A stretch of DNA of 7,443 bases, from positions 1-7,443 of the forward strand of contig CACZHN010000123.1 of NCBI GenBank assembly GCA_902780985.1, given 5' to 3'. Of the stretch, positions 1 through 5,727 are shown piece by piece (the stretch's first letter is position 1; every line of letters starts with the position of its first letter). The DNA is from an uncultured Lachnospiraceae bacterium. Lineage in GTDB: Bacteria; Bacillota_A; Clostridia; Lachnospirales; Lachnospiraceae. The position numbers and the translations under genes are program-made. The notes under the pieces were generated by a model. It was not told the DNA's origin and ran no database searches. It saw only the letters and a list, made by a program, of their open reading frames with translations.

Positions 1-126
1 CTCCAGGTATTTCCGGGAAATATCCTGCCTTTCCGCGATGTCTTTAAGCGGTACATAGCCGCCGTCTCCGTTTTTTGCCAGGTCGATCATGACCCTGAGA
101 GCATAACGCCCTTTCGTTGATACCAT
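1..126 (-). CDS. Rrf2-family transcriptional regulator (CymR/IscR-like), N-terminal 42 codons only
   Basis: The reverse strand opens with an ATG at 126-124, preceded by GGGAGGAGG seven bases upstream, and reads without stops to the window edge. The peptide begins MVSTKGRYALRVMIDLA and continues with PLKDIAERQDISRKYLE. This is the classic start of Rrf2 proteins: the STKGRYAL helix, then the winged-helix recognition segment 'IAERxxIxxxYLE'. The usual length is about 130-150 residues, so roughly 70 percent is missing, including the region where Fe-S ligand cysteines would show whether it is IscR-like or CymR-like. It is divergent from metY-cysK and shares the intergenic region, which suggests it represses that operon and perhaps itself. 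In Bacillus, CymR is the Rrf2 regulator of cysteine metabolism and acts in complex with CysK. A CymR-like role is therefore attractive here but inferred from context only. Family assignment is secure; subgroup is not. Confidence 0.93.
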   Translation of the reverse strand, partial: MVSTKGRYALRVMIDLAKNGDGGYVPLKDIAERQDISRKYLE

Positions 127-180
127 TTTCGAACCTCCTCCCTTGTCCGTAAATAACCGTAAAATGCGGTGTTTTCCGTT

Positions 181-209
181 AGTATACACCCAATGCAAAC
201 ATAGGTAAA
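181..209 (-). promoter_or_regulatory. Putative promoter of the Rrf2 gene
   Basis: Read on the minus strand, TTTACC (209-204) and TATACT (186-181) are separated by 17 bp, about 55 bp upstream of the Rrf2 start codon. The -35 element lies in a tandem TAGGTAAA repeat (202-209 and 210-217). TAGGT words also occur in the operator-like repeat of the opposing promoter, so autoregulation is possible. The -35 match is moderate. Confidence 0.5.
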
Positions 210-258
210 TAGGTAAATGTCGTAAACCCTATGGGAAAGTAGGAAAAAAATTTATAAA

Positions 259-277
259 ACCTATTGACATAGTAGGT
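259..277. promoter_or_regulatory. Putative Rrf2-type operator overlapping the -35 of the metY-cysK promoter
   Basis: A perfect inverted repeat, ACCTA (259-263) and TAGGT (273-277) with a 9-bp spacer, covers the TTGACA hexamer at 264-269 and reaches toward the -10. An AT-rich dyad of about this size over a promoter is what a dimeric Rrf2 repressor typically occupies. A degenerate second copy with the same half-words, CCTAT (228-232) and GTAGG (239-243), lies upstream; its spacer is one base shorter. The dyad is visible; that the divergent Rrf2 protein binds it is inferred. Confidence 0.5.
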
Positions 278-292
278 ATATAGTGTTATTAT
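264..292 (+). promoter_or_regulatory. Promoter of the leader ORF-metY-cysK transcript
   Basis: TTGACA (264-269) and TATTAT (287-292) are separated by exactly 17 bp, and TG at 284-285 gives an extended -10. This is a near-consensus housekeeping sigma promoter. The predicted start near 299 leaves only about 24 untranslated bases before the ATG at 323. The small cysteine-rich ORF is thus the first coding element on the transcript, as expected of a leader peptide. So strong a promoter would need a repressor, which fits the dyad over its -35. Confidence 0.82.
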
Positions 293-322
293 ACACCCAT
301 CACAGAGAAAGGACAGGCAAAC

Positions 323-463
323 ATGAGCTACTTCATCAATAAAACAGCATACATGTGTTGTACACGAATGTGTAACTCCCGGGCCGGAAATGTGGCGGGG
401 GCGCTTACTTCCTACGCTTTACGATTCAAGAAAATTGATGAAGCGGACGGATATCGATGTTAG
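323..463 (+). CDS. 46-residue cysteine-rich leader ORF upstream of metY-cysK
   Basis: This small ORF has ATG at 323, AAAGGA at 308-313 as a ribosome binding site nine bases upstream, and TAG at 461-463. The peptide begins MSYFINKTAYMCCTRMC and ends ...EADGYRC. Cysteines sit at residues 12, 13, 17 and 46, all TGT codons, and the last directly precedes the stop. It has no signal peptide or membrane helix and is moderately basic. Its place between a strong promoter and cysteine-biosynthesis genes, followed by a GC-rich hairpin, points to a cis-acting leader peptide whose translation senses charged tRNA-Cys. Cysteine-rich leader peptides in front of sulfur genes are known in actinobacteria; I do not recognise this one as a named family. 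At 46 residues it is long for a pure leader, so a stand-alone small metal-binding protein remains possible. An internal ATG at codon 11 has no ribosome binding site. Confidence 0.66.
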   Translation: MSYFINKTAYMCCTRMCNSRAGNVAGALTSYALRFKKIDEADGYRC

Positions 464-531
464 TGCCTGCATTCGATCTTAATTCGATTCGCCATGAGCC
501 CGGGAGCTGTATCTGGAAGCCCCCGGGCTTT
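376..531 (+). promoter_or_regulatory. Candidate cysteine-responsive transcription attenuator
   Basis: Four segments can pair in mutually exclusive ways. Segment 1 (376-384) pairs perfectly over 9 bp with segment 3 (498-506), and over 6 bp (376-381, one G-U) with segment 2 (396-401). Segment 2 (396-402) pairs over 7 bp with the 3' arm, segment 4 (519-525). Segments 3 and 4 (497-504 with 522-529) form the terminator-like hairpin. Segments 1 and 2 lie just downstream of the Cys12, Cys13 and Cys17 codons (356-361, 371-373). A ribosome stalled there for lack of cysteinyl-tRNA would free or mask them and so block hairpin 3:4. A ribosome running to the stop at 461-463 would leave 3:4 free to form. 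The pairings are read from the sequence; function is inferred, and the U-tract is short. Confidence 0.5.
497..531 (+). terminator. Terminator-like hairpin in the metY leader
   Basis: AGCCCGGG (497-504) pairs with CCCGGGCT (522-529). After a 1x1 mismatch the stem continues with GCT (506-508) and AGC (518-520) around a 9-base loop. Only three T residues (529-531) follow before CGAG, so it is weak by intrinsic-terminator standards. That is tolerable for an attenuator but also consistent with an RNA-stabilising hairpin. Confidence 0.42.
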
Positions 532-622
532 CGAGACTAATAAATCAAATTTTAAAACATAAAAACATCGAGAAAAAATAAAAAGCATTAAAAAGTATAA
601 AGTTATAAAGGAGATTACAACA

Positions 623-1903
623 ATGAGTTATAGATTTGAAACACTTCAGTTACACGTAGGTCAGGAACAGCCGGATCCGGCAACAGATTCAAGAGCAGTA
701 CCTATTTATCAGACAACATCTTATGTATTCCGCAACAGCCAGCATGCAGCTGACAGATTCGGACTTGCAGATGCAGGTAACATTTACGGAAGACTTACAA
801 ACTCAACTCAGGACGTTCTTGAGAAGAGAATAGCAGCTCTTGAAGGCGGTAGTGCAGCACTCGCACTTGCATCCGGAGCAGCAGCAATCACATATACTAT
901 CGAGGCTCTTGCTGCTAACGGCGGCCACATCGTAGCACAGAAGACAATCTATGGAGGAAGCTACAACCTTCTTGCACATACACTTCCTCAGTACGGAATC
1001 GAGACAACATTTGTAGATGCACATAATCTTGCAGAGGTTGAGGGTGCTATCAAGGACAACACAAGAGCTATCTACTTAGAGACACTCGGAAATCCTAACA
1101 GTGATATTCCTGATATCGACGCTATTGCAGAGATCGCACATAAGCACGGTCTTCCTGTTGTAGTTGATAATACATTCGGAACACCTTATCTTATCAGACC
1201 TATCGAGCACGGTGCTGATATCGTAGTTCATTCAGCTACCAAGTTCATCGGCGGACACGGAACAACTCTCGGCGGTATCATCGTTGAGTCAGGTAAGTTT
1301 GACTGGAAGGCAAGCGGAAAGTATCCTAACATCGCAGCTCCGAACCCAAGCTATCATGGTGTATCATTCTATGATGCTGTAGGACCTGCTGCATTCGTTA
1401 CTTTCATCCGTGCTATACTTCTTCGTGATACAGGTGCTACAATTTCACCGTTCAACGCATTTCTCCTTCTTCAGGGAACAGAGACACTTTCCCTTCGTCT
1501 TGAGAGACATGCCGAGAATACAAAGAAGGTAGTTGAATTCCTCAAGAATCATCCACAGGTTGAGAAGGTAAATCATCCTTCAATCGAGGATCATCCGGAT
1601 CATGAGCTTTACAAGAAGTACTTCCCGAACGGCGGCGGCTCTATCTTTACATTTGAGATCAAGGGCGGCAAGGAAGAGGCTTGGAAGTTCATCGACGGTC
1701 TCAAGATCTTCTCACTTCTCGCAAATGTAGCTGATGTTAAGAGCCTTGTTATCCATCCGGCTTCAACAACACATTCACAGCTCAGCGATGAGGAGCTTCT
1801 TGATCAGGGAATCAAGCAGAATACCATCAGACTTTCAATCGGTACAGAGAATATTAACGATATAATCGAAGACCTGGAAGCAGGTTTTGCAGCAGCAAAG
1901 TAA
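623..1903 (+). CDS. metY: O-acetylhomoserine sulfhydrylase (aminocarboxypropyltransferase), PLP-dependent
   Basis: This cytosolic enzyme condenses O-acetylhomoserine with sulfide to give homocysteine and acetate, the direct-sulfhydrylation route to methionine. The protein has 426 residues, the usual length for MetY, and covers the Cys/Met-metabolism PLP fold throughout. Visible landmarks are the opening 'ETLQLHVGQ', Y55 and R57 in 'IYGRLTN' (PLP phosphate contacts from the neighbouring subunit), D182 in 'VVDNTFGTP' (pyridine nitrogen) and K207 in 'HSATKFIGGHG' (Schiff-base lysine). R403 in 'TIRLSIGTE' should bind the substrate carboxylate. The 'LLRDTGATISPFNAFLLLQG' block favours OAH sulfhydrylase over cystathionine gamma-synthase or lyase. 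AAAGGAG at 607-613 fixes the start. It is the first structural gene of the operon and lies 27 bp before cysK. Codon use is strongly biased, suggesting high expression. No key residue is missing. Confidence 0.95.
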   Translation: MSYRFETLQLHVGQEQPDPATDSRAVPIYQTTSYVFRNSQHAADRFGLADAGNIYGRLTNSTQDVLEKRIAALEGGSAALALASGAAAITYTIEALAANGGHIVAQKTIYGGSYNLLAHTLPQYGIETTFVDAHNLAEVEGAIKDNTRAIYLETLGNPNSDIPDIDAIAEIAHKHGLPVVVDNTFGTPYLIRPIEHGADIVVHSATKFIGGHGTTLGGIIVESGKFDWKASGKYPNIAAPNPSYHGVSFYDAVGPAAFVTFIRAILLRDTGATISPFNAFLLLQGTETLSLRLERHAENTKKVVEFLKNHPQVEKVNHPSIEDHPDHELYKKYFPNGGGSIFTFEIKGGKEEAWKFIDGLKIFSLLANVADVKSLVIHPASTTHSQLSDEELLDQGIKQNTIRLSIGTENINDIIEDLEAGFAAAK

Positions 1904-1930
1904 CAGATAAGAATAGGAGGTTTAAATATC

Positions 1931-2863
1931 ATGTCAAACATATATAAGGGCACTCTTGGACTTATAGGAAATACACCCCTCGTTGAGGTAGTAAATATAG
2001 AGAAGGAACTGGGACTCGAGGCAACAGTTCTTGTAAAGCTTGAGTATTTTAATCCGGCAGGAAGCGTTAAGGATCGTATCGCAAAGGCTATGATCGAGGA
2101 CGCTGAGCAGAAGGGACTTCTTAAGGAAGGCTCTGTGATCATCGAGCCTACCAGCGGAAATACGGGAATCGGCCTTGCTTCCATCGCAGCAGCAAAGGGC
2201 TACAGAATTATCCTTACCATGCCTGAGACCATGAGCGTTGAGAGAAGAAATATCCTCAAGGCATACGGCGCAGAGCTTGTTCTTACAGAAGGATCAAAGG
2301 GTATGAAGGGCGCTATCGCAAAGGCTGAAGAGCTTGCAGCCGAGATCGAAGACAGCTTCATCCCGGGACAGTTCGTAAATCCTGCAAACCCTGCAGTCCA
2401 TAAGGCTACAACAGGTCCTGAGATCTGGAACGATACAGACGGAAATGTAGATATCTTCATCGCAGGTGTCGGCACAGGAGGAACTCTTACCGGAACAGGT
2501 GAGTTTCTGAAGAGCAAGAAGCCTGATGTAAAGATCGTAGCACTTGAGCCGGAAGACTCACCGGTCCTTTCAGAAGGAAGAGCAGGTGCTCACAAGATTC
2601 AGGGAATCGGCGCAGGTTTCGTACCTGATATCCTGAATACGGAAATATATGACGAGATATTTAAGGCTCCGAATCAGAAAGCATTTGAAACAGCTAAGCT
2701 TTTAGCTAAGAAGGAAGGTATATCGGTAGGTATCTCTTCCGGAGCATCGCTTTACGGTGCAATCGAACTCGCTAAGAGACCGGAAAACAAGGGCAAGACC
2801 ATTGTTGCACTTCTTCCGGACAGTGGCGACAGATATTATTCAACAGCTCTGTTCACAGAGTAA
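1931..2863 (+). CDS. cysK: Cysteine synthase A (O-acetylserine sulfhydrylase), PLP-dependent
   Basis: The enzyme makes cysteine from O-acetylserine and sulfide in the cytosol. Its 310 residues match the family length. Motifs in order are 'GNTPLVEV' (13-20), K47 in 'NPAGSVKDR' (PLP lysine), '[12 protein letters not shown]' at 72-83 (the substrate-carboxylate loop), '[10 protein letters not shown]' at 181-190 (phosphate-binding glycines), '[11 protein letters not shown]' at 222-232, and the 'SSGAS' and 'PDSGDRYYS' segments near the C terminus. There is no CBS domain, so it is not a cystathionine beta-synthase of the long type. AGGAGG at 1915-1920 sets the start. Together with metY it lets one sulfide pool feed both homocysteine and cysteine. 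In Bacillus, CysK is also the partner of the Rrf2 regulator CymR. If the divergent Rrf2 gene is CymR-like, this operon would encode its own co-repressor; that is inference. Confidence 0.95.
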   Translation: MSNIYKGTLGLIGNTPLVEVVNIEKELGLEATVLVKLEYFNPAGSVKDRIAKAMIEDAEQKGLLKEGSVIIEPTSGNTGIGLASIAAAKGYRIILTMPETMSVERRNILKAYGAELVLTEGSKGMKGAIAKAEELAAEIEDSFIPGQFVNPANPAVHKATTGPEIWNDTDGNVDIFIAGVGTGGTLTGTGEFLKSKKPDVKIVALEPEDSPVLSEGRAGAHKIQGIGAGFVPDILNTEIYDEIFKAPNQKAFETAKLLAKKEGISVGISSGASLYGAIELAKRPENKGKTIVALLPDSGDRYYSTALFTE

Positions 2864-2912
2864 TTCAAACTGAGTAAATTATTATTCTTCCTGGTTAATA
2901 AAAAAGTGGTAG

Positions 2913-2944
2913 AAAACCGATCCGTACCCCCGGGTCGGTTTTTT
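2913..2944 (+). terminator. Intrinsic terminator of the metY-cysK operon
   Basis: A 12-bp stem, AAAACCGATCCG (2913-2924) with CGGGTCGGTTTT (2931-2942) and a single T-G wobble, closes a 6-base loop. It runs straight into a six-T tract (2939-2944) with further T runs to 2951. It sits 50 bp after the cysK stop. The A run on the 5' side would also give a U-tract on the reverse strand, though no reverse gene ends here. Confidence 0.92.
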
Positions 2945-2970
2945 GATTTTTGAGTAATTTGTGGTATATT
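2943..2970 (+). promoter_or_regulatory. Putative promoter of the response-regulator gene
   Basis: TTGATT (2943-2948) and TATATT (2965-2970) are 16 bp apart, with TG at 2962-2963 making an extended -10. The predicted start near 2977 lies about 37 bp before the regulator ATG. The -35 is embedded in the T-rich tail of the upstream terminator. Confidence 0.5.
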
Positions 2971-3013
2971 TGGAGTGTTGATTTTAATCTTTATGAAAGT
3001 GAAGTAAAGAAGT

Positions 3014-3754
3014 ATGGGAGACAAGAAAAATATTCTTATTGTTGATGACGATATGCATATAGGAAATATGCTGGAGGAAACTCTGAGGCTGGAAGGCTAC
3101 GATGTTTCACGAGCTTATTCGGGAACCGAAGCACTTATGGTCCTGAATAACCTTCGTCCGGATCTGATACTGCTGGACCTTATGCTGCCGGGACTTACGG
3201 GAGAGGAACTGCTTCCTCTTATCAAGGGAATTCCGGTTATCATAGTCAGCGCCAAGCTGGATATGACCAATAAGGTCAAGCTGCTTCTGGACGGAGCTGC
3301 GGACTACGTGACAAAGCCTTTTGATATGGAGGAACTTCTGGCACGTATCGTGGTACAGCTGAGACAGGCAGAACTTCTGAAGGCCGGCGCATCGGGATCA
3401 GGGGCGGCTTCCGGCGTGGGAGAGCAGGAAGCAGGCGAAGAGTATCATTCCGAATCCGAGATAACCGCAAGCAACATCACTCTTGACTGGGAACTCCACA
3501 CCGTCAGGATTGAGGGCGAAGAGGTATCTCTTACAAGGACGGAATGTGCCATCCTCAGGATCCTTATGACAGATGCGGGCAGACCTATCGGAAGAAATAC
3601 CATCCTGGATAAGATCAGCTACGATACGCCGGACTGCACCGAGCGTTCGCTGAAGCAGCATATCAGCAACATCCGTAAGAAGCTTCAGGCTGTAAACGGA
3701 GTGGATTACATTGAGGCTATTTACGGAATCGGGTTTAAATTTATCAAGCTGTGA
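3014..3754 (+). CDS. Two-component response regulator, OmpR/PhoB family
   Basis: This 246-residue protein has a receiver domain (about 6-118) and an OmpR-type winged-helix DNA-binding domain (about 150-246). Receiver residues are all present: the acidic cluster D11-D13, phospho-acceptor D55 in 'LILLDLMLPG', S79 in 'IIVSAKLD' and K101 in 'VTKPFD'. The C-terminal domain shows 'LTRTECAILRIL', 'SLKQHISNIRKKL' (recognition helix) and 'YIEAIYGIGFKF' (wing). The two domains are joined by an unusually long Gly/Ala/Ser/Glu-rich linker (about 122-150). The ribosome binding site is weak (AAAGAAG near 3006-3012), but the MGDKKNILIVDDD opening leaves little doubt about the start. The only kinase in the window lies at the far end of the transporter operon downstream, so the two are probably partners. 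Likely targets are the CTTGAC repeats before the transporter genes. Confidence 0.93.
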   Translation: MGDKKNILIVDDDMHIGNMLEETLRLEGYDVSRAYSGTEALMVLNNLRPDLILLDLMLPGLTGEELLPLIKGIPVIIVSAKLDMTNKVKLLLDGAADYVTKPFDMEELLARIVVQLRQAELLKAGASGSGAASGVGEQEAGEEYHSESEITASNITLDWELHTVRIEGEEVSLTRTECAILRILMTDAGRPIGRNTILDKISYDTPDCTERSLKQHISNIRKKLQAVNGVDYIEAIYGIGFKFIKL

Positions 3755-3756
3755 GT

Positions 3757-3940
3757 TGTTGATCAGATTGTATAAACGACATTCATAATGTCGGTGCTGC
3801 GCACCTTGCCGTCTCCTTCGGAGACGCATTATTTCATGCCGTTTATACAACCCTGTTTCACAGGGTTATCGATAATCAAAAAAGCATCTTTGAAAACAAG
3901 TTTTCTCAATGCTTTTCCGATTATCTCAATCTGATCAACA
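3757..3940. repeat. 184-bp multi-hairpin element bounded by a 14-bp perfect inverted repeat
   Basis: The ends TGTTGATCAGATTG (3757-3770) and CAATCTGATCAACA (3927-3940) are perfectly complementary. Inside are at least four nested or side-by-side stems. Stem (a) is 3768-3778 with 3840-3850, 11 bp, continuing imperfectly to 3785-3790 with 3827-3832. It encloses hairpin GGTGC-TGC-GCACC (3793-3805) and hairpin (b), CGTCTCC-TTC-GGAGACG (3810-3826). Hairpin (c) is AACCCTGT-TTC-ACAGGGTT (3849-3867). Stem (d) is GATAATC (3871-3877) with GATTATC (3919-3925), continuing with 3880-3887 and 3909-3916. Nearly the whole element can fold on itself as a branched structure. It starts two bases after the regulator stop codon. 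It has no convincing ORF. It may be a non-autonomous palindromic mobile element (MITE-like) or a structured RNA between the regulator and transporter genes; the sequence alone does not decide. Confidence 0.72.
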
Positions 3941-3946
3941 GTTGCA

Positions 3947-3998
3947 TTTGATCGATATCTTGACGATATCTTGACGATTCCTTGGCCGGTTTCTTGAC
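3947..3998 (+). promoter_or_regulatory. Array of CTTGAC-like direct repeats, probable response-regulator binding sites
   Basis: Hexamers TTTGAT (3947), CTTGAC (3959), CTTGAC (3970), CTTGGC (3981) and CTTGAC (3993) start 12, 11, 11 and 12 bp apart, about one helical turn each. The second and third units belong to a perfect 11-bp tandem repeat, GATATCTTGAC (3954-3964, 3965-3975). OmpR-family regulators commonly bind direct repeats on one face of the helix, and the SpaR boxes of lantibiotic clusters are (A)TTGAT-type words at 11-bp spacing. The position just upstream of the putative -10 at 4009 fits activation of the transporter operon. Confidence 0.6.
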
Positions 3999-4005
3999 GC
4001 TTATC

Positions 4006-4014
4006 TGTTAAGAT
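4006..4014 (+). promoter_or_regulatory. Putative extended -10 of the transporter-kinase operon
   Basis: TGTTAAGAT gives TGN followed by TAAGAT (4009-4014). No good -35 lies at 17 bp; the position is instead occupied by the CTTGAC repeats, as expected for a promoter that needs an activator. A start near 4021 would place the ATG at 4015 outside the message, which supports starting the ATPase at 4045. Confidence 0.4.
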
Positions 4015-4044
4015 ATGCACATAAAAGCGGTACAGGAGGAAATT

Positions 4045-4959
4045 ATGGAGTACATTGTTAGAACAAACGGAATTTGCAAATATTATAAGGGATTCAAGGC
4101 GCTGAACGGTGTCACGATGAATATCCCGAAGGGATCGATCTACGGATTCGTAGGAAAGAACGGAGCAGGTAAGACTACTATGATAAGAATTCTTACAGGC
4201 CTTCAGCTTCCTACAAAGGGCGATTTCGAACTTTGCGGAATAAAGAGTGACAGCAATGAGATCCATAAGGCAAGACGCCGTATGGGTGCGGTTGTTGAGT
4301 CACCTGCACTTTTCCAGGACATGACGGCAAAGGATAACCTGAAGCAGCAGTACACAAACCTGGGACTTCCGAGCTATGAAGGAATCGACGAACTCCTTCA
4401 GCTTGTAGGCCTTGCTGATACAGGCAGAAAGAAAGTAAGGAACTTTTCACTGGGAATGCGTCAGAGACTGGGAATCGCAGTTGCGCTTTGCGGAAATCCT
4501 GATTTCATCATCCTTGACGAGCCGGTAAACGGACTTGATCCTCAGGGAATCATCGAGATCAGAGAGCTTATCATCAAGCTCAACAGAGAGAAGGGCATCA
4601 CGGTTCTTATCTCAAGCCACATCCTTGACGAGCTGGGAAAACTCGCTACACATTACGGATTCATCGATAAGGGCGAGATCATCAGAGAAATGAGTGCAGA
4701 AGAGCTTGAAGCCGCATGCCGCAAGAGCGTTCGCATGAAAGTAAGCGATACAAGCAAGCTTGCACGTATCATGGAGAATCTCGGAATCGAGTATTCAATC
4801 CTCAGCGAGGATACAGCCGATGTATATTCAACAATGAAGTTTTCTGATATTGCAGCTGCCTTCGCAGCTGAGAATTGCGACATCATTTCCATGGAGGAGC
4901 ATGATGAGAGCCTTGAGAGCTTCTACATGTCACTTCTGGGAGGCGAGACAAATGTATAG
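4045..4959 (+). CDS. ABC transporter ATP-binding protein, bacitracin/lantibiotic-resistance type (BcrA/LanF-like)
   Basis: This ATPase of a peptide-antibiotic exporter or immunity system has 304 residues from the chosen start. Motifs are Walker A 'GKNGAGKTT' (37-45), signature 'SLGMRQRLG' (135-143), Walker B 'FIILDEP' with E159 (154-160), D-loop 'GLDPQG' (163-168) and H192 in 'SSH'. At the Q-loop site the sequence is 'VVESPALF' with E85 replacing Gln. This 'E-loop' is typical of LanF/BcrA ATPases and is the best clue to substrate class. The C-terminal 90 residues are the usual variable extension. The start at 4045 follows AGGAGGA (4034-4040) by four bases; an in-frame ATG at 4015 lies upstream of that site and probably upstream of the transcript start. 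The 3' end overlaps the next gene by 8 bp. BcrA and LanF cannot be told apart, and the substrate is unknown. Confidence 0.92.
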   Translation: MEYIVRTNGICKYYKGFKALNGVTMNIPKGSIYGFVGKNGAGKTTMIRILTGLQLPTKGDFELCGIKSDSNEIHKARRRMGAVVESPALFQDMTAKDNLKQQYTNLGLPSYEGIDELLQLVGLADTGRKKVRNFSLGMRQRLGIAVALCGNPDFIILDEPVNGLDPQGIIEIRELIIKLNREKGITVLISSHILDELGKLATHYGFIDKGEIIREMSAEELEAACRKSVRMKVSDTSKLARIMENLGIEYSILSEDTADVYSTMKFSDIAAAFAAENCDIISMEEHDESLESFYMSLLGGETNV

Positions 4960-5719
4960 AATGCTTTGCAGTGACCTTCGCAGGTTATTTAAATCAAAAA
5001 TATTTTATATGGCAGTGATCGGATACGCATTTGTATATACTGCAATGCTTCCTCTGATCATGTGGATCATCAATTTTTTCGCACACACTCCTGCAGAATA
5101 TGCGGATACGGAACTTAAGGGTCAGCCGGGTACGGCAGCCATTGCCATCGCGGTATTTGTAACCGCATTTATCTTAAAGGAATTTACGGAAGGCTCCATC
5201 AGAAACAAGCTTTCATCGGGAGCTAAGAGAAGCGATATATTCTTATCAATGGCAGTTACATCCGCGGTTGCGGCATTTGCCATTCAGGCAGCAGCGCTTG
5301 CATCAATTGTTATATCAGGAAAATTATTCATGGCAGGATTCCTGCTTTCGGGAAAAGAAATCCTGTTAATAAATCTTGTTTATGTGATCGCAGCGATTGC
5401 ACTTGCAATATTCGATACAGCACTGATGTTCATCCTCGGCGGAAATCAGATTTCAATTTTTGCGGGAACACTCATTGCGGTTGCTATGAAGTTTTTATCT
5501 ATTATGGTACTGGAAGATCTTTATCCTGAAGTAGGCGGACCGCTTGTATCAGGCACAAAGCTTGCGGTATTCAGCTTTTTAGATAAGTATGTTCCTTATT
5601 TCCATCTCCTCGATTTTCCGAGACACGGATGGGATGCATATGTGATCGGAGGAGCTGCTCTCACAGTTATCTCACTGGTTGCGGGAATTATAATATTTGA
5701 GAAGAAAGATTTGAAATAG
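4952..5719 (+). CDS. ABC-2-type permease subunit 1 of the peptide-resistance transporter
   Basis: The protein has 255 residues with about six hydrophobic helices (roughly 17-40, 60-76, 98-121, 136-160, 165-187 and 230-249) and a short basic cytoplasmic tail ending EKKDLK. Between helices 2 and 3 lies 'FTEGSIRNKLSSGAKRSDIF'; the same motif recurs in the next gene and is typical of BcrB/LanE/LanG-like permeases. The start is placed at 4952 because GGGAGG (4938-4943) lies eight bases upstream and the protein then opens with the family's 'DLRRLFKSKIF' amphipathic segment. The frame is open for 34 more codons upstream, but only as a shadow of the ATPase gene. The 8-bp overlap with the ATPase (ATGTATAG) suggests translational coupling and a fixed subunit ratio. 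Substrate and direction of transport are inferred from the family. Confidence 0.87.
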   Translation: MYRMLCSDLRRLFKSKIFYMAVIGYAFVYTAMLPLIMWIINFFAHTPAEYADTELKGQPGTAAIAIAVFVTAFILKEFTEGSIRNKLSSGAKRSDIFLSMAVTSAVAAFAIQAAALASIVISGKLFMAGFLLSGKEILLINLVYVIAAIALAIFDTALMFILGGNQISIFAGTLIAVAMKFLSIMVLEDLYPEVGGPLVSGTKLAVFSFLDKYVPYFHLLDFPRHGWDAYVIGGAALTVISLVAGIIIFEKKDLK

Positions 5720-5727
5720 GTGGAGAA

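Noticed and set aside
464..622. Possible T-box or SAM riboswitch in the metY leader
   Set aside because: There is no T-box core and no SAM-I-like helix set; after the hairpin ending at 531 the leader is A-rich and unstructured up to the ribosome binding site.
4015..4044. Upstream in-frame ATG giving the ATPase ten extra residues
   Set aside because: The AGGAGGA site at 4034-4040 serves ATG 4045, and the ATG at 4015 lies at or before the predicted transcript start with no ribosome binding site.
3829..4266. Reverse-strand ORFs across the structured gap
   Set aside because: They run through palindromic DNA and the ATPase 5' region, have no ribosome binding site or recognisable domain, and cross the promoter region.
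4850..4951. 34-codon N-terminal extension of permease 1
   Set aside because: It is an open frame inside the ATPase gene with non-family composition; a good ribosome binding site and typical N terminus are found at 4952.
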